Origin: DASWLF01 sp963768765
Lineage (GTDB): Bacteria > Desulfobacterota > Desulfobaccia > Desulfobaccales > 0-14-0-80-60-11
Length of the DNA stretch: 64,000 nt
Assembly: GCA_963768765.1 (NCBI GenBank)
Contig: CAVYJK010000012.1
Location: forward strand, 18,655 to 82,654
Direction of reading: 5' to 3'
The notes beneath the pieces were generated by a model, which worked only from the letters and a program-made list of their open reading frames with translations, had not been told where the DNA came from and made no database searches. Both the position numbers and the translations under genes were made by a program. Positions 25,639 through 34,750 of this stretch are shown one piece after another; the stretch's first letter is position 1, and each line of letters starts with the position of its first letter.

Positions 25639-26434
25639 CTAAACTGCGCCCTGGGACATCTCCTTCAGCCGCTGCCAGAGGCGGGTCGCCAGCTCGGCGG
25701 GGTTGCCTTCCCAGGTTTCGGAGGCCCCCCGGGCCGGCGGCGGAAAGACCTTCACCACCTGGGTGAAGGAGCCGGCCAGGCCCACTGCTGCCGCCGGCAA
25801 TCCCAGGTCCGCCAGGCCCCAGACCGGGATGGGTTCTTTCTTGGCCTTGAGCTTGGCCTTGAAAGAGGGCACCCGGGGTTCGTTGATCTCGTTGACCACC
25901 GTGATCAGGGCCGGGAGGGTCGACCTCCACCGCGTCGTAGCCGTGGTCCAGGAGGCGTTCCACGATGAGAGACCCGTCGGCGCCGAAGGTGAGCTTCCGG
26001 GCCCAGGCCGCATAGGGGATGTCCAGCACTGTGGCCAGCATGGGCCCCACCTGGGCGGTGTCGCCGTCAATGGCCTGCTTGCCGGTAAAGATGAGGTCGG
26101 CGCCGCCCAACTTGTCGATGGCCCGGGCCAGGGTCAGGGCGGTGGCCCAGGTGTCGGCTCCGGCAAATTTTTTGTCAGACAGTAAAACCGCCGCATCCGC
26201 GCCGTAACCTAAGGCCTCCCGCAGGGCCGCCTCGGCCTGGGGCGGGCCCATGGAGAGCAGCGTCACCTGCCCGCCCCGGGCCTCCTTCACCCGCAGGGCT
26301 TCCTCCAGGGCGTAGAGGTCGAAGGGATTGATGATGGCCTCGATGCCCTCGCGCTTCAGGGTGTGGGTCACCGGGTCCAGTCGGACTTCCTGGGTTTCGG
26401 GCACCTGCTTGATGCAAACGATGATGTTTAGCAT
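25639..26434 (-). CDS. etfB: Electron transfer flavoprotein beta subunit (one frameshift)
   Basis: Starts at the ATG giving MLNIIVCIKQVPETQEVRLD. ALEEALRVKEARGGQVTLLS, GADAAVLLSDKKFAGADTWA and TGKQAIDGDTAQVGPMLA mark the AMP-binding beta subunit. Near 25920 an extra C moves the frame; the rest, LPALITVVNEINEPRVPSFK and AKKEPIPVWGLADLGL, ends at 25639. The ALITVVNEINEPR(Y/V) segment is the ETF beta recognition loop that contacts partner dehydrogenases. Joined length is about 265 residues, normal. The partner dehydrogenase gene is directly upstream. Confidence 0.88.
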
Positions 26435-26966
26435 AGTTTTTAGTAAGTTATAGGGGGGCAAATAAAGGCCGATAGCAATCGTCTAACGTTATTCAAACCC
26501 CGTTCCCAAGCCAAGCTTGGGAATCAGAAAAAAAAGTGATTTAATTCCCCCTCACCCTAACCCTCTCCCCCATTGGGGGAGAGGGGATAAAGAAGGAACT
26601 CCTGTAACGCTCCCTCTCCCCCCTGACAAGCTCCCTCTCCCCCCGCTGGCGGGGGGAGAGGGCTGGGGTGAGGGGGGAGACAGGAACCGTCACCATATTG
26701 AGAAATCATGTACTTAGCTTGCGAACCAGAAAGAAAAAGGAAATGGTGGGCAGTGCCCACCCTACATTTTTTCGTCTTCCTGTCATGCTGAGCGCAGCGA
26801 AGCATCTCGTATTAAGAGATTCTTCGGTCGCCTACGGCTCCCTCAGAATGACAGAATGAATGAATTTGTAGTACATACCGGGGCCTAAGCGAATATCATT
26901 GGGGGAAGGCGCCAGTCAAATATTGCCATTCATAGTCCCTGGCCCCTGACCCCTAACCCCTGGCCC
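26435..26966. repeat. Repeat block between acyl-CoA dehydrogenase and etfB
   Basis: No gene. It has a CGTTCCCAAGCCAAGCTTGG hairpin (26501-26524), a CCCTCTCCCCC...GGGGGAGAGGG inverted pair (about 26550-26670), GGTGGGCAGTGCCCACC (26745-26761), a TCATGCTGAGCGCAGCGAAG inverted repeat (26780-26858), and a CCCTGGC/CCCTGAC heptamer array (26936-26972) that reaches into the end of the dehydrogenase gene. Confidence 0.75.
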
Positions 26967-28124
26967 CTATTTCTTCCTCGAATATTCCTTATTCAGCGCC
27001 AGGCCGATGATGTTGCGCATGATCTGGTTGGTGCCCTCAAAGATCTGGAGGATCTTGGCGTCCCGCATCATCTTTTCCACCGGGTATTCCCGCATATAGC
27101 CGTGGCCGCCCATGACCTGCACCGCGTCCACCGTCACCTGCATGGCCATGTCGGTGGGGAAGAGTTTGGCCATGGCCCCTTCCTTGGAGAAGTCCCTGGG
27201 CTTGGAGTCGATGTAGCGGGCCACGGCGTAGACCAGGGCCCGGGCCGCCTCGATTTTGGTGGCCATGTCGGCCAGCATATGCTGCACCGCCTGGAAGGAA
27301 AAGATGGGCGCCCCGAATTGCTGGCGCTCCTTGGCGAAGGCCGCGGCCTCGTCCAGGGAGCTCTGGGCCAGCCCCACGGCCAGGGCCCCGGCCCCGGGAC
27401 GGGCCAGGTCCAGGGTCTTCATGGTGACGATGAAGCCCATGCCCTCTTTGCTGATGAGGCGGTCCCGGGGAATGCGGCAGTCTTCCAGGATAATCTCCCG
27501 GGTGACGGAGGCCCGGATGCCCATCTTTTTCTCTTTCTTGCCGAAGGAGATTCCCGGGTCGCCCTTTTCCACCAGGAAGGCGGAGGCGCCCCGGGCCCCT
27601 TTGGTGCGGTCCGTGAGGGCGATGATGGTGTTGAACTCGGCTTCCCCGGCGTTGGTGATCCACTGCTTGGTGCCGTTGAGGACATAGGTGTCGCCGTCTT
27701 TCACCGCGGTGGCGGCAATGGCGCCGGCGTCCGAGCCGGCCTGGGATTCGGTGAGGGCGAAGGCCGACAAAACCTCGCCCTTGGCCAGGGGGGGCAGGTA
27801 GCGGCGCTTCTGGTCCTCGGAGCCGAACAGCAGCAGGGGATAGGCCCCCAGGAAGCTGGCGGCATAGGTGGTGGCCACCCCCACGCAGCCCTGGGCCAGG
27901 GCCTCCAGCACCAGGCAGTTCTCCAGGCAGCCCAGCCCCAGGCCGCCGTATTCTTCCGGGATGATGGTGCCGCAGAGGTCGGCCTGGGCCAGGTCCGCCA
28001 TGAGGTCCCAGGGGAAGGTCTCTTCTTCGTCCAGCTGGGCCCGGATGGGTTTGATGCGCTCCTCGCTGATCTGGCGGGCCAGATCCTGGAGCATCTGCTG
28101 CTCCTCGGTGAGCAGGTAATCCAT
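26967..28124 (-). CDS. Acyl-CoA dehydrogenase
   Basis: A 385-residue flavoenzyme of the butyryl-CoA/short-chain type. ALTESQAGSDAGAIAATAVK and the FAD-binding YVLNGTKQWITNAGEAEFNT region, RASVTREIILEDCRIPRDRL, FGAPIFSFQAVQHMLADMAT and the C-terminal QIFEGTNQIMRNIIG with the catalytic Glu are all present. It oxidises (or in reverse makes) an acyl-CoA and exchanges electrons with the ETF encoded next. It directly precedes etfB in the operon direction. Substrate length cannot be read from sequence. It occupies the place of plsX-fabH-fabD behind rpmF. Confidence 0.93.
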   Translation of the reverse strand: MDYLLTEEQQMLQDLARQISEERIKPIRAQLDEEETFPWDLMADLAQADLCGTIIPEEYGGLGLGCLENCLVLEALAQGCVGVATTYAASFLGAYPLLLFGSEDQKRRYLPPLAKGEVLSAFALTESQAGSDAGAIAATAVKDGDTYVLNGTKQWITNAGEAEFNTIIALTDRTKGARGASAFLVEKGDPGISFGKKEKKMGIRASVTREIILEDCRIPRDRLISKEGMGFIVTMKTLDLARPGAGALAVGLAQSSLDEAAAFAKERQQFGAPIFSFQAVQHMLADMATKIEAARALVYAVARYIDSKPRDFSKEGAMAKLFPTDMAMQVTVDAVQVMGGHGYMREYPVEKMMRDAKILQIFEGTNQIMRNIIGLALNKEYSRKK

Positions 28125-28131
28125 GGCGTCC

Positions 28132-28314
28132 TTACTCCGCCGCTTTCGGGACTACCAGCCGGCCCTTGTAAAACCCGCAACTGGGGCAGGCGTGGTGGGG
28201 CAGCCGCGGTTCGTTGCACTTGGGACAGGTGGACAATTGCGGCGGGGTAGGATAATCATGCGAGCGGCGCATGTTCTTCTTGGAGATGGATTTCTTACGT
28301 TTGGGTAAAGGCAC
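28132..28314 (-). CDS. rpmF: 50S ribosomal protein L32
   Basis: A 60-residue ribosomal protein. Start set at GTG 28314 (reading VPLPKRKKSISKKNMRRSHD), because AAGGAGA lies seven bases upstream; a longer open frame exists but lacks an SD. The C-terminal zinc ribbon is CPKCNEPRLPHHACPSCG, followed by FYKGRLVV. yceD upstream and a lipid-related gene downstream are the normal setting. Confidence 0.93.
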   Translation of the reverse strand: MPLPKRKKSISKKNMRRSHDYPTPPQLSTCPKCNEPRLPHHACPSCGFYKGRLVVPKAAE

Positions 28315-28511
28315 GGGAAATCTCCTTTTTGAAAATAGCAATCAGCGGTCAGCTTTCAGCTAAAGCGAAGAGGTGGATTGAAACGCAGAATCGGCCCTAG
28401 ATCCCCTGTAAGAAGGTGGGCACTGCCCACCATGCCTGTCTTTCGAAGCAGCCGAGGGCGGCTGTTCCACACTTTATCATCGCGCGCACGAACAAATTTG
28501 GGGACCAGGCT
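28315..28511. repeat. Repeats between yceD and rpmF
   Basis: A heptamer array (28337-28364: AGCGGTC, AGCTTTC, AGCTAAA), GGTGGGCACTGCCCACC (28415-28431) and a CAGCCGAGGGCGGCTGTTCC element (about 28448-28471), the last also found inside ribD at about 18718. Confidence 0.7.
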
Positions 28512-29060
28512 TTACCAAACTTTCAGCTTCGCCAGCCCGGCCAAGGGGGAATCACCCTGTTGCACCGTGCAGTTGCAGGTTTCCCGGTTGAGGTTGGCCC
28601 CGCACCAGGGGCACAGGCCCTGGCAGGTCTCGGCGCACAGGGGCTTGAGCGGCAGCATCAGGATGATCTGTTCCCTGAGGATGCTTTCCAGGTCCACCAC
28701 TTCCCCGGAGTAGAAATCCAGGTCCAGGTCGGCGGCGGACAATTCTTCTTCTTCCGGGCCCAGGTCCTGGGGCCCGGGCATTAGGAGGAGGTCAAAGTCG
28801 GTCTCCACCGGGGTGGAAAAGCCCTCCAGGCAGCGTCCGCAAATCAGGCCCAGGCGTCCGGAGAGGTGCCCCCGCACCAGGATGTCCCGGCCGTGTCTGG
28901 CCAGGTGCGCCGACCCGGTGATGGCCGCGTCGGAAAATTCCAGATTCGGGTCCTCGGCGCGCCAGCGGGCGAACCACTCTTTTCCCAGGTCCAGGCTGAG
29001 GTCCTTGCCGATCCCGGGGATGGAGTTAATGGCGATTTGCAGGGTTTTTTTGGTGGTCAT
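28512..29060 (-). CDS. yceD: YceD family (DUF177) rRNA-accumulation protein
   Basis: A 182-residue protein with the DUF177 pattern: a beta-rich start, then GLICGRCLEGFSTPVETDFD, the acidic DLDLDFYSGEVVDLESILRE segment, QIILMLPLKPLC, and a Cys cluster (CAETCQGLCPWCGANLN) that probably binds zinc. Family members are needed for normal 23S rRNA levels. The pairing with rpmF downstream is almost universal and supports the call. A 170-base repeat block separates the two, more than usual. Confidence 0.9.
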   Translation of the reverse strand: MTTKKTLQIAINSIPGIGKDLSLDLGKEWFARWRAEDPNLEFSDAAITGSAHLARHGRDILVRGHLSGRLGLICGRCLEGFSTPVETDFDLLLMPGPQDLGPEEEELSAADLDLDFYSGEVVDLESILREQIILMLPLKPLCAETCQGLCPWCGANLNRETCNCTVQQGDSPLAGLAKLKVW

Positions 29061-29351
29061 CTTGCCAGCTTCGGGGCTAGCCCAAATAAGCCCTTGGCTA
29101 TCACCCGTAAAACATTTAATATAAAGAACTATAACAAGGTGTCAAGGTTTTAAGGGAAAAACCTGGGGGGCTCCGGGCCCTTTCCTGAGGTCTTTGGAAG
29201 AGGGGGACAGGGGCAGATGGCCACCTACAATCCCTCTCCCAAACCCACTCCCCCAACCGCATATAGGGGGTTGGGAGGGGAGTTTGAGGGGAGGGCGGGG
29301 GAATCGCTTTCCCCCGAGCCATCCCCTCAACCTGCCTCTCATTTATATGAT
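29061..29351. repeat. Divergent spacer between yceD and feoB
   Basis: Both flanking genes read outward from this spacer, so it must hold both promoters. Most of it is a G-rich element copy (29215-29340; GTTGGGAGGGGAGTTTGAGG and relatives). An AT-rich stretch at 29105-29150 is the best promoter region, but no clear -35/-10 pair stands out. Confidence 0.55.
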
Positions 29352-31277
29352 ATGAAAATCGCGCTCATCGGCCAACCCAACTGCGGCAAAAGCACCATTT
29401 TTAATTACTTCAGCGGCTACAAGGCCGCGGTGTCCAACTTTCCCGGGACCACGGTGAAGTTTACCGTCAGCCAGGTGGTGTTCGAAGGGGAAGAACTCAC
29501 CTGCGTGGATCTCCCCGGGGTCTATTCCCTGACCTCCACCGACCAGGCGGAACTGGAGTCCCGGAACTACCTGCTGGCCGGGGAATCGGAAGTCATCATC
29601 AACGTCATCGACGCCTCGCTCCTGGGGCGCAGCCTGGAACTGACTCTGGAGCTCATGAGCCTGGAGCGGCCCCTGGTGGTGGCCCTCAACATGATGGACG
29701 AGGCGGTCCGCAAGGGCATCGACATCGACGCCGCCAGGCTTTCCGAGCTCCTGGGGGTGCCGGTGGTGCCCACCATCGCCGCGGCGGGCCGGGGCCTCTC
29801 GAAGCTTTTGCGCGCCGCCCTCAGCGCCGGCCGGGCCGGGGTGCGGCCGGTCCAGACCCTGTTCAGCCGGGACATCGAAGAGGAAATCGACGCCCTGGCC
29901 GACCAGCTGGACTTCAGATTGTCCCAGAAGCTGGGCCTGCCCTGGCGCTTCATGCTGGTGAAGGCCTTGGAAGACGACCCTCACATCCTGGAGGAGATCA
30001 GGCGCCGGGACGGCCAGGCCATTCCCTGGGTGAAGAACAGCCAGAAGATCCTGGCCCAGAGCCACGGGCGGCCCCCGGAGACCGTCATCTCCTCGGAACG
30101 CCACGCCCTCACCGTCAACATCTTCGAGCAGGTGGCCCGGGTCAAGCCGGCGGAGAAGCCGGACTGGCGGGACCGCCTGGATAGGATCGCCACCCACCGG
30201 TTCTGGGGCTACGTGGTGCTGGTAGCGGTCCTGAGCCTGTTTTTCCAGGTGGTCTTCCGCTTCGGCCAGTACGCCGAAAACTTTTTAATGGGCTACCTGG
30301 CGCTGGCCCAGAAACTGGGGCAGAACTGGCTGGGGACCCAGACCCTGGCTTACACCGTGGCCGAAGGCCTCCTCATGGGCATCTTCGGCGGCGTGGCCAT
30401 CGTGCTGCCCTATCTCACGCCTTTCCTCGTCGGCCTGGCCCTCCTGGAGGACAGCGGCTATCTGCCCCGGGTGGCCTTTCTCATGGACAATCTCATGCAT
30501 CTTATGGGGCTGCACGGCAAATCCATCATCCCCTTCATCCTGGGGTACGGCTGCAGCGTCCCCTCGGTGATGTCCACCCGCATCCTGGAGAGCCCCCGGG
30601 ACCGGCTGGTGGTCTCCATGCTGGCCGTCCTCATTCCGTGCTCGGCCCGTTCGGTGATCATCTTCGCCCTGGTGGCCTACGCCCTCGGGCCGTACTGGGC
30701 CCTGGGGGTCTACTTCTTTCAATCTGCTGGTCATCGCCATTTTGGGCCGAATCTCCACCTGGATCCTGCCGGAGGTCTCCCCGGGGCTGCTCATGGAGAT
30801 CCCCGAGTACCGCCTGCCCACCTGGAACAACGTGGCCCGCAAGTCCTGGCACAGCTTGAAGGAGTTCATCGTGGTGGCCTGGCCCATTCTCATCGTCGGC
30901 AGCCTGGTGCTGAGCCTGCTGAAGTATTTACGGCCTGGAGGCCTACGTCAATGCGGCCTGCGCCCCTTCACCGCCCTGCTGGGCCTGCCGGCGGCGGTGG
31001 GGGTCACCCTGATTTTCGGCATCATGCGCAAGGAACTGTCCCTCATCATGCTCACCGAGGCCCTGGGCACCACCCAGATCACCACGGCGCTCACCCATCG
31101 CCCAACTGCTCACCTTCACCGTCTTCGTCCTGTTCTACATCCCCTGCGCCTCCACCATCGCGGCCCTGAGCCGGGAGATCGGGCTGGAAGGGCGCGGCCA
31201 CCGCGGTGGTGCTCTCCCTGGCCCTGGCCACCGGCCTGGCCGTGCTCACCCGGGCCTTCGGGGCCCTGGTGTTTTAG
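29352..31277 (+). CDS. feoB: Ferrous iron transporter B (several frameshifts)
   Basis: Starts at ATG 29352. The G domain has G1 GQPNCGKST, G3 DLPGVYSL and G4 NMMD; the membrane part has GVAIVLPYLTPFLVGLALLE, DSGYLPRVAFLMDNLMHLMG, LGYGCSVPSVMSTRILESPR and ALIPCSARS-type LIPCSARSVIIFALV. Frame changes near 30720, 30930, 30960, 31095 and 31190 are needed to recover GRISTWILPEV, LRPFTALLG, LTFTVFVLFYIPCASTIAAL and LAVLTRAFGALVF. The joined protein is about 640 residues. No feoA was found next to it. This is the most damaged gene in the window; errors or true decay are both possible. Confidence 0.85.
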
Positions 31278-31409
31278 GGAAGCAACGATTCTTGGCGGGA
31301 AAGACGGGGGGAGAATCTTCCCTCACCAATGGCGGTCTTGGTCTTGGGGCCATGGGGCCGAGCCAAGGTATCGGCGGCAATATTATCGACCGGCGGAAAG
31401 GAAGGAAAC

Positions 31410-32000
31410 ATGGACCTGACCATTTTTGCCGACATGCAGCCCGGGACTTGCGGGAATACATCCAGTTCTTGCTATGGCATTACCGGGTGATGGACTCCTT
31501 CTGGTACATCTACCTCGCCGAGCTCTTCGACGAGGCCACCGCCGATCGGTTGAATGAGAAAGGTCTGGGGCAGGATCCCCTCCCTGGCTGCCCGAGATCT
31601 GGTGCAGCGGTTCAACATTCGAGAGCGCGGTTTAGAGGGCTTTGTCCAGGCCTTGCGTTACTGGCCCTGGACTATCCTGGTGGGGTATCAGATTGAGACA
31701 AAGGGCGAGGAAGTCATCATCACCGTCCCCTCTTGCCCCACCCAGGAAGCCCGGCTGAAGCGGGGCCTTAAGGAGTATCATTGCAAAGAGATGCATCGGG
31801 CGGAATTTGACAGCTTTGCCAAGGAAATCGACGGGCGCATCCAGACGGAATGCGTCTTTGCGCCGCCGGATCCTCATCCGCCGGAGATGGTCTGCAAGTG
31901 GCGGTTTTTTCTGGGAAAGCCGGCCAGTAAGCTTTGGGCCGGCCCCAACCGGGTTAGCGAGGGGTTCATGTCCCGTAGGGGCGGGGTCTCCCCTCCTTAA
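31410..32000 (+). CDS. DUF6125 family protein (two frameshifts)
   Basis: Starts at ATG 31410 behind GGAAGG. MDLTIFADM is in one frame; ARDLREYIQFLLWHYRVMDS and FWYIYLAELFDEATADRLNE are in another from about 31437; VWGRIPSLAARDLVQRFNIR and ALRYWPWTILVGYQIE return from about 31560. VPSCPTQEARLKRGLKEYHC and ECVFAPPDPHPPEMVCKWRF are strongly conserved in DUF6125 proteins, which have no known function. The last residues (SRRGGVSPP) are encoded by an intergenic-type GTAGGGGCG repeat, so the original C-terminus may be lost. Confidence 0.75.
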
Positions 32001-32210
32001 GCCAGGGCGACGGAAACCTCGCCCCTACGACTCCGCCGGCGTTCAAAAAATAGGCAGTTTGGGGTTTACCCATTTTGGGGGCTGGGAGGTTTGTTATAAG
32101 GGGGAGGGCGGGGGGACTTACAAAAAATTCCCCCGGCCCTCCCCTCAAATACCCAGCCTTGGCTGGGTAGCGGCGGGTTTAAAACCCGCCGCTACGTTGT
32201 CTCGGAAGAA
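32001..32210. repeat. Repeat block after the DUF6125 gene
   Basis: Second arm of the GTAGGGGCG/CGCCCCTAC pair (to 32029), a G-rich element (32097-32155), and a palindrome GTAGCGGCGGGTTTAAAACC with its complement (32167-32195). The two flanking genes converge here, so it may also terminate both. Confidence 0.65.
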
Positions 32211-33615
32211 TCACCTCGTCAGCCAGTGGCGATCCCGGACGGTGAAGAAGGCGTAAGGGTAAATCCACTGGAGCAGGAAGAAGGCATAGTAGCTGTAAAC
32301 GACGCCGTAGACAAATTCCAGGTCCCGCTCCAGCCAGAGGTAGTAGGTCAGGTTGAGCAGGGACCCGAGGCCCAAGAGCGCCAGGAATTTAACCAGGATG
32401 GGCGGGTAGACCACCGCCGAGGCCAGAAGTATGGCGCCAAAGAGCAGGGTCAAGGGGTATTCCAGCTGGGCCAGGAAGAATTCCACCATGGGCAGGAGGC
32501 GATGTTTGGGGCGGTACCGGGTGAACAGGTAGCCCAGCTGGACGAAGGACTCCCGGACGTTGCCCCGCTCCCAGCGCAGGTACATCCGGCACACCCCCCG
32601 GTAGGTTTCGGGCACCAGGGTGTGGACCACCGCGGTGCGCTGATAACAGGTGTAGTAGCCGCCCCGCAGGATGAAATTGGTGAGGGCCCGGTCTTCGCTG
32701 TGAGGGCAGGGCGCCCCCAGAAAGGTTTGCCGCCGCCAGGCCGTGAGATGCGGCAGCAGGGCGGCCCGCCGGTAAGCCGACAGGGACCCGGGGGTGCAGA
32801 CCACGGTGCCATACCGGGACTGCGACGCCCGCAGATAGTCAAGGTTAACGAAACGCACCCCTTGCATCTTTGCCCATGAGGCTGCCTGGCGCCGGTTGTA
32901 GACCTTGACGTTGCCGGCCACCGCCCCCATCTGGCCGTCTTGCATGAGCGGGGCCACCAGGTGGCGCAGGGCGTCTTTGGCCACCACGCTGTCTGAGTCC
33001 ACGGTTACGAAGATCTCCCCCCGGCCCTGGGTGAACCCGGCATAAAGGGCCTCTTTTTTGCCCCGGTTTTCAGCAAAGCGGATGGTCTGGACCAGGTGGG
33101 GGTAGCGCTCCTTCCCCCTGAGGATATGGGTCCAGGTGTCGTCCGTGGAGCCGTCGTCGATGCAGATGATTTCCAGCAACTCCGCCGGATAGTCGCAGGC
33201 CGCCACCGCATCGATGGCTTTTGCCACCATGGCCCCTTCATTGTAAGCCGGGAGGATGACGGTGAGGGCGGGGAGCGGACCCTCGCCTAGCGGGTACGGT
33301 TGGTAGCGGGCCCAGAGGACGGTGCGCATCACCTGGAAGGCCAGCAACACCAGGGTATAGGCGGCCGCCAGGCCCGGCAGCCAGGAAGTGTAGGCCCCGG
33401 CGCTGCAGCAGATTGACATAGGCCCGGAAGGACCCGAATTTGAGGGCAACAACCAGGGAAACCATCAACAGGACCGGCACCAACAGCTTTATCGTCAGAT
33501 CGCCCCAAGGCGCTTCCGTCCAACGGGGGACGGATTGCTCTTCGATTTCAGACCGGCGCCCCCGGCGCCAGGATATGGTGGAAGTGGCGTTACGAATCAC
33601 CCGGTTAGCCTTCAC
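32211..33615 (-). CDS. Hyaluronan-synthase-like family 2 glycosyltransferase (one frameshift)
   Basis: The N-terminus from 33615 carries a membrane segment (IKLLVPVLLMVSLVVALKFG); a one-base shift near 33395 leads to YTLVLLAFQVMRTVLWARYQ and the catalytic domain. TVILPAYNEG, IDDGSTDDTW, FVTVDSDSVV, HSEDRALTNFILRGGY and the MYLRWERGNVRES motif match processive GT2 enzymes such as HAS and NodC. At least four C-terminal membrane segments follow. The product would be an exported polysaccharide, sugar unknown. No other polysaccharide genes are adjacent. Confidence 0.85.
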
Positions 33616-33666
33616 AAGTGCTAAATCGAAATTGACCCGTCTTAAATGCAGAAATGTCCGGCAATG

Positions 33667-34575
33667 CTAACTCCCTTTCCCGGCCGCCAGGGCGGTAAGC
33701 CGGGGAAAGGCGGCCACCAGGCCCGGGGGCAGCTTGAAGGAGCGGCCTTGAAGCAGGTGGGCCAGTTCCAGGGCGTTGGCCACGGCCTGGCCCGCGGGGT
33801 GGTTGTTGAAGATGACGTAGGTCTCCCGGGCCTTCTCCATCAACTCCCGGGTCCGGTCCGCCAGGTCTGCCAGCTCCTCGGGGGCATAGAGGTAATCGTA
33901 CCGGGCTCCCCGGTCCTCCCCGAACTCGAACCAGGTCTCTTTCCGCCGCCCATGGCAGCGCAGGTACCCCAGGGAGCCGGTGACCCACCGGGTGGCGCCC
34001 ATGGGGTAGGAAACCAGGGGCTGGTCCACGTTGCAAAAATCCAGACCCGCCTCCGCCAGAAACTCCTTGACGGCCCGCTGCTGCCAGGAGCGGTGACGCA
34101 CCTCCACCGCCAGGGGGTACTCCGGCAGGGCCTCCTTGAGTTTTACCAGATAAGCGCGGTTTTCTTCGAGGTTGTGGAAGGAATAGGGGAACTGGGCCAG
34201 CAGCACCCCCAGGCGTCCCGCGGCCAACAGGGGCTCCAAGCCTTCCCGGAATTGGCCCAACTCCGGGACCGGCAGCCGCCGCTCATGGGTGAAGACCTGC
34301 CACAGCTTGGCGGTGAAGCGGAAATCCGGGGCCTCCTCAACCGCCTCCAGCCAGCGGGGGGCCATCTCTGGGGCGAGAGCCCGGTAAAAGGTGACGTTGA
34401 TCTCCACCGCCCCGAAGAGGGAGGCCAGGAAGGTGAGGCGGTCCGTGCCCTTGAGACCGGCGGGGTAGACCACTCCCTGCCAGTCGGGGTAATCCCAGCC
34501 CGCCGGCCCGATGTGGAGTTTGGGGTTTTCGGTTTGCGGTTTGCGGTTTTCGGTTGCAGTCAGGGCGGATCCCAA
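33667..34575 (-). CDS. DUF72 (YecE-like) protein with heptamer-coded N-terminus
   Basis: A 302-residue TIM-barrel-like protein. HIGPAGWDYPDWQGVVYP, FGAVEINVTFYRALAPEMAP, FRFTAKLWQVFTH, GVLLAQFPYSFHN and VEVRHRSW are typical of the family, and YVIFNNHPAGQAVANALEL closes it. Its biochemical role is not established. No ATG lies near the conserved start; the only start upstream is TTG 34575. Residues 7-19 (TATENRKPQTENP) are encoded by a CCGAAAA-type heptamer array (34514-34560), so the array seems to have become coding sequence or the true start was lost. Confidence 0.85.
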   Translation of the reverse strand: MGSALTATENRKPQTENPKLHIGPAGWDYPDWQGVVYPAGLKGTDRLTFLASLFGAVEINVTFYRALAPEMAPRWLEAVEEAPDFRFTAKLWQVFTHERRLPVPELGQFREGLEPLLAAGRLGVLLAQFPYSFHNLEENRAYLVKLKEALPEYPLAVEVRHRSWQQRAVKEFLAEAGLDFCNVDQPLVSYPMGATRWVTGSLGYLRCHGRRKETWFEFGEDRGARYDYLYAPEELADLADRTRELMEKARETYVIFNNHPAGQAVANALELAHLLQGRSFKLPPGLVAAFPRLTALAAGKGS

Positions 34576-34750
34576 TTCCCCAATCCCCCTAAATCCCCCT
34601 TTAAAAAAGGAGACTATTCCCTCTAAAGAAAAATCACAATTGATTTTCCCCCCTTTTATAAAGGGGGGTCAGGGGGGATTTCTATCACTGGCGGGCAAGG
34701 TCTCTTTTGCTCAAGAGGTTACGCTTAACTGAGACGCGGTTGACAATACT
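34576..34750. repeat. CCCCCTTTAAAAAAGGGGG-type repeats
   Basis: Two pairs of arms (AATCCCCCTAAATCCCCCTT and AAGGGGGGTCAGGGGGGATT) around 34585-34682. The same family is at about 44218-44330. The spacer also contains the end region of the DUF1385 gene. Confidence 0.7.
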
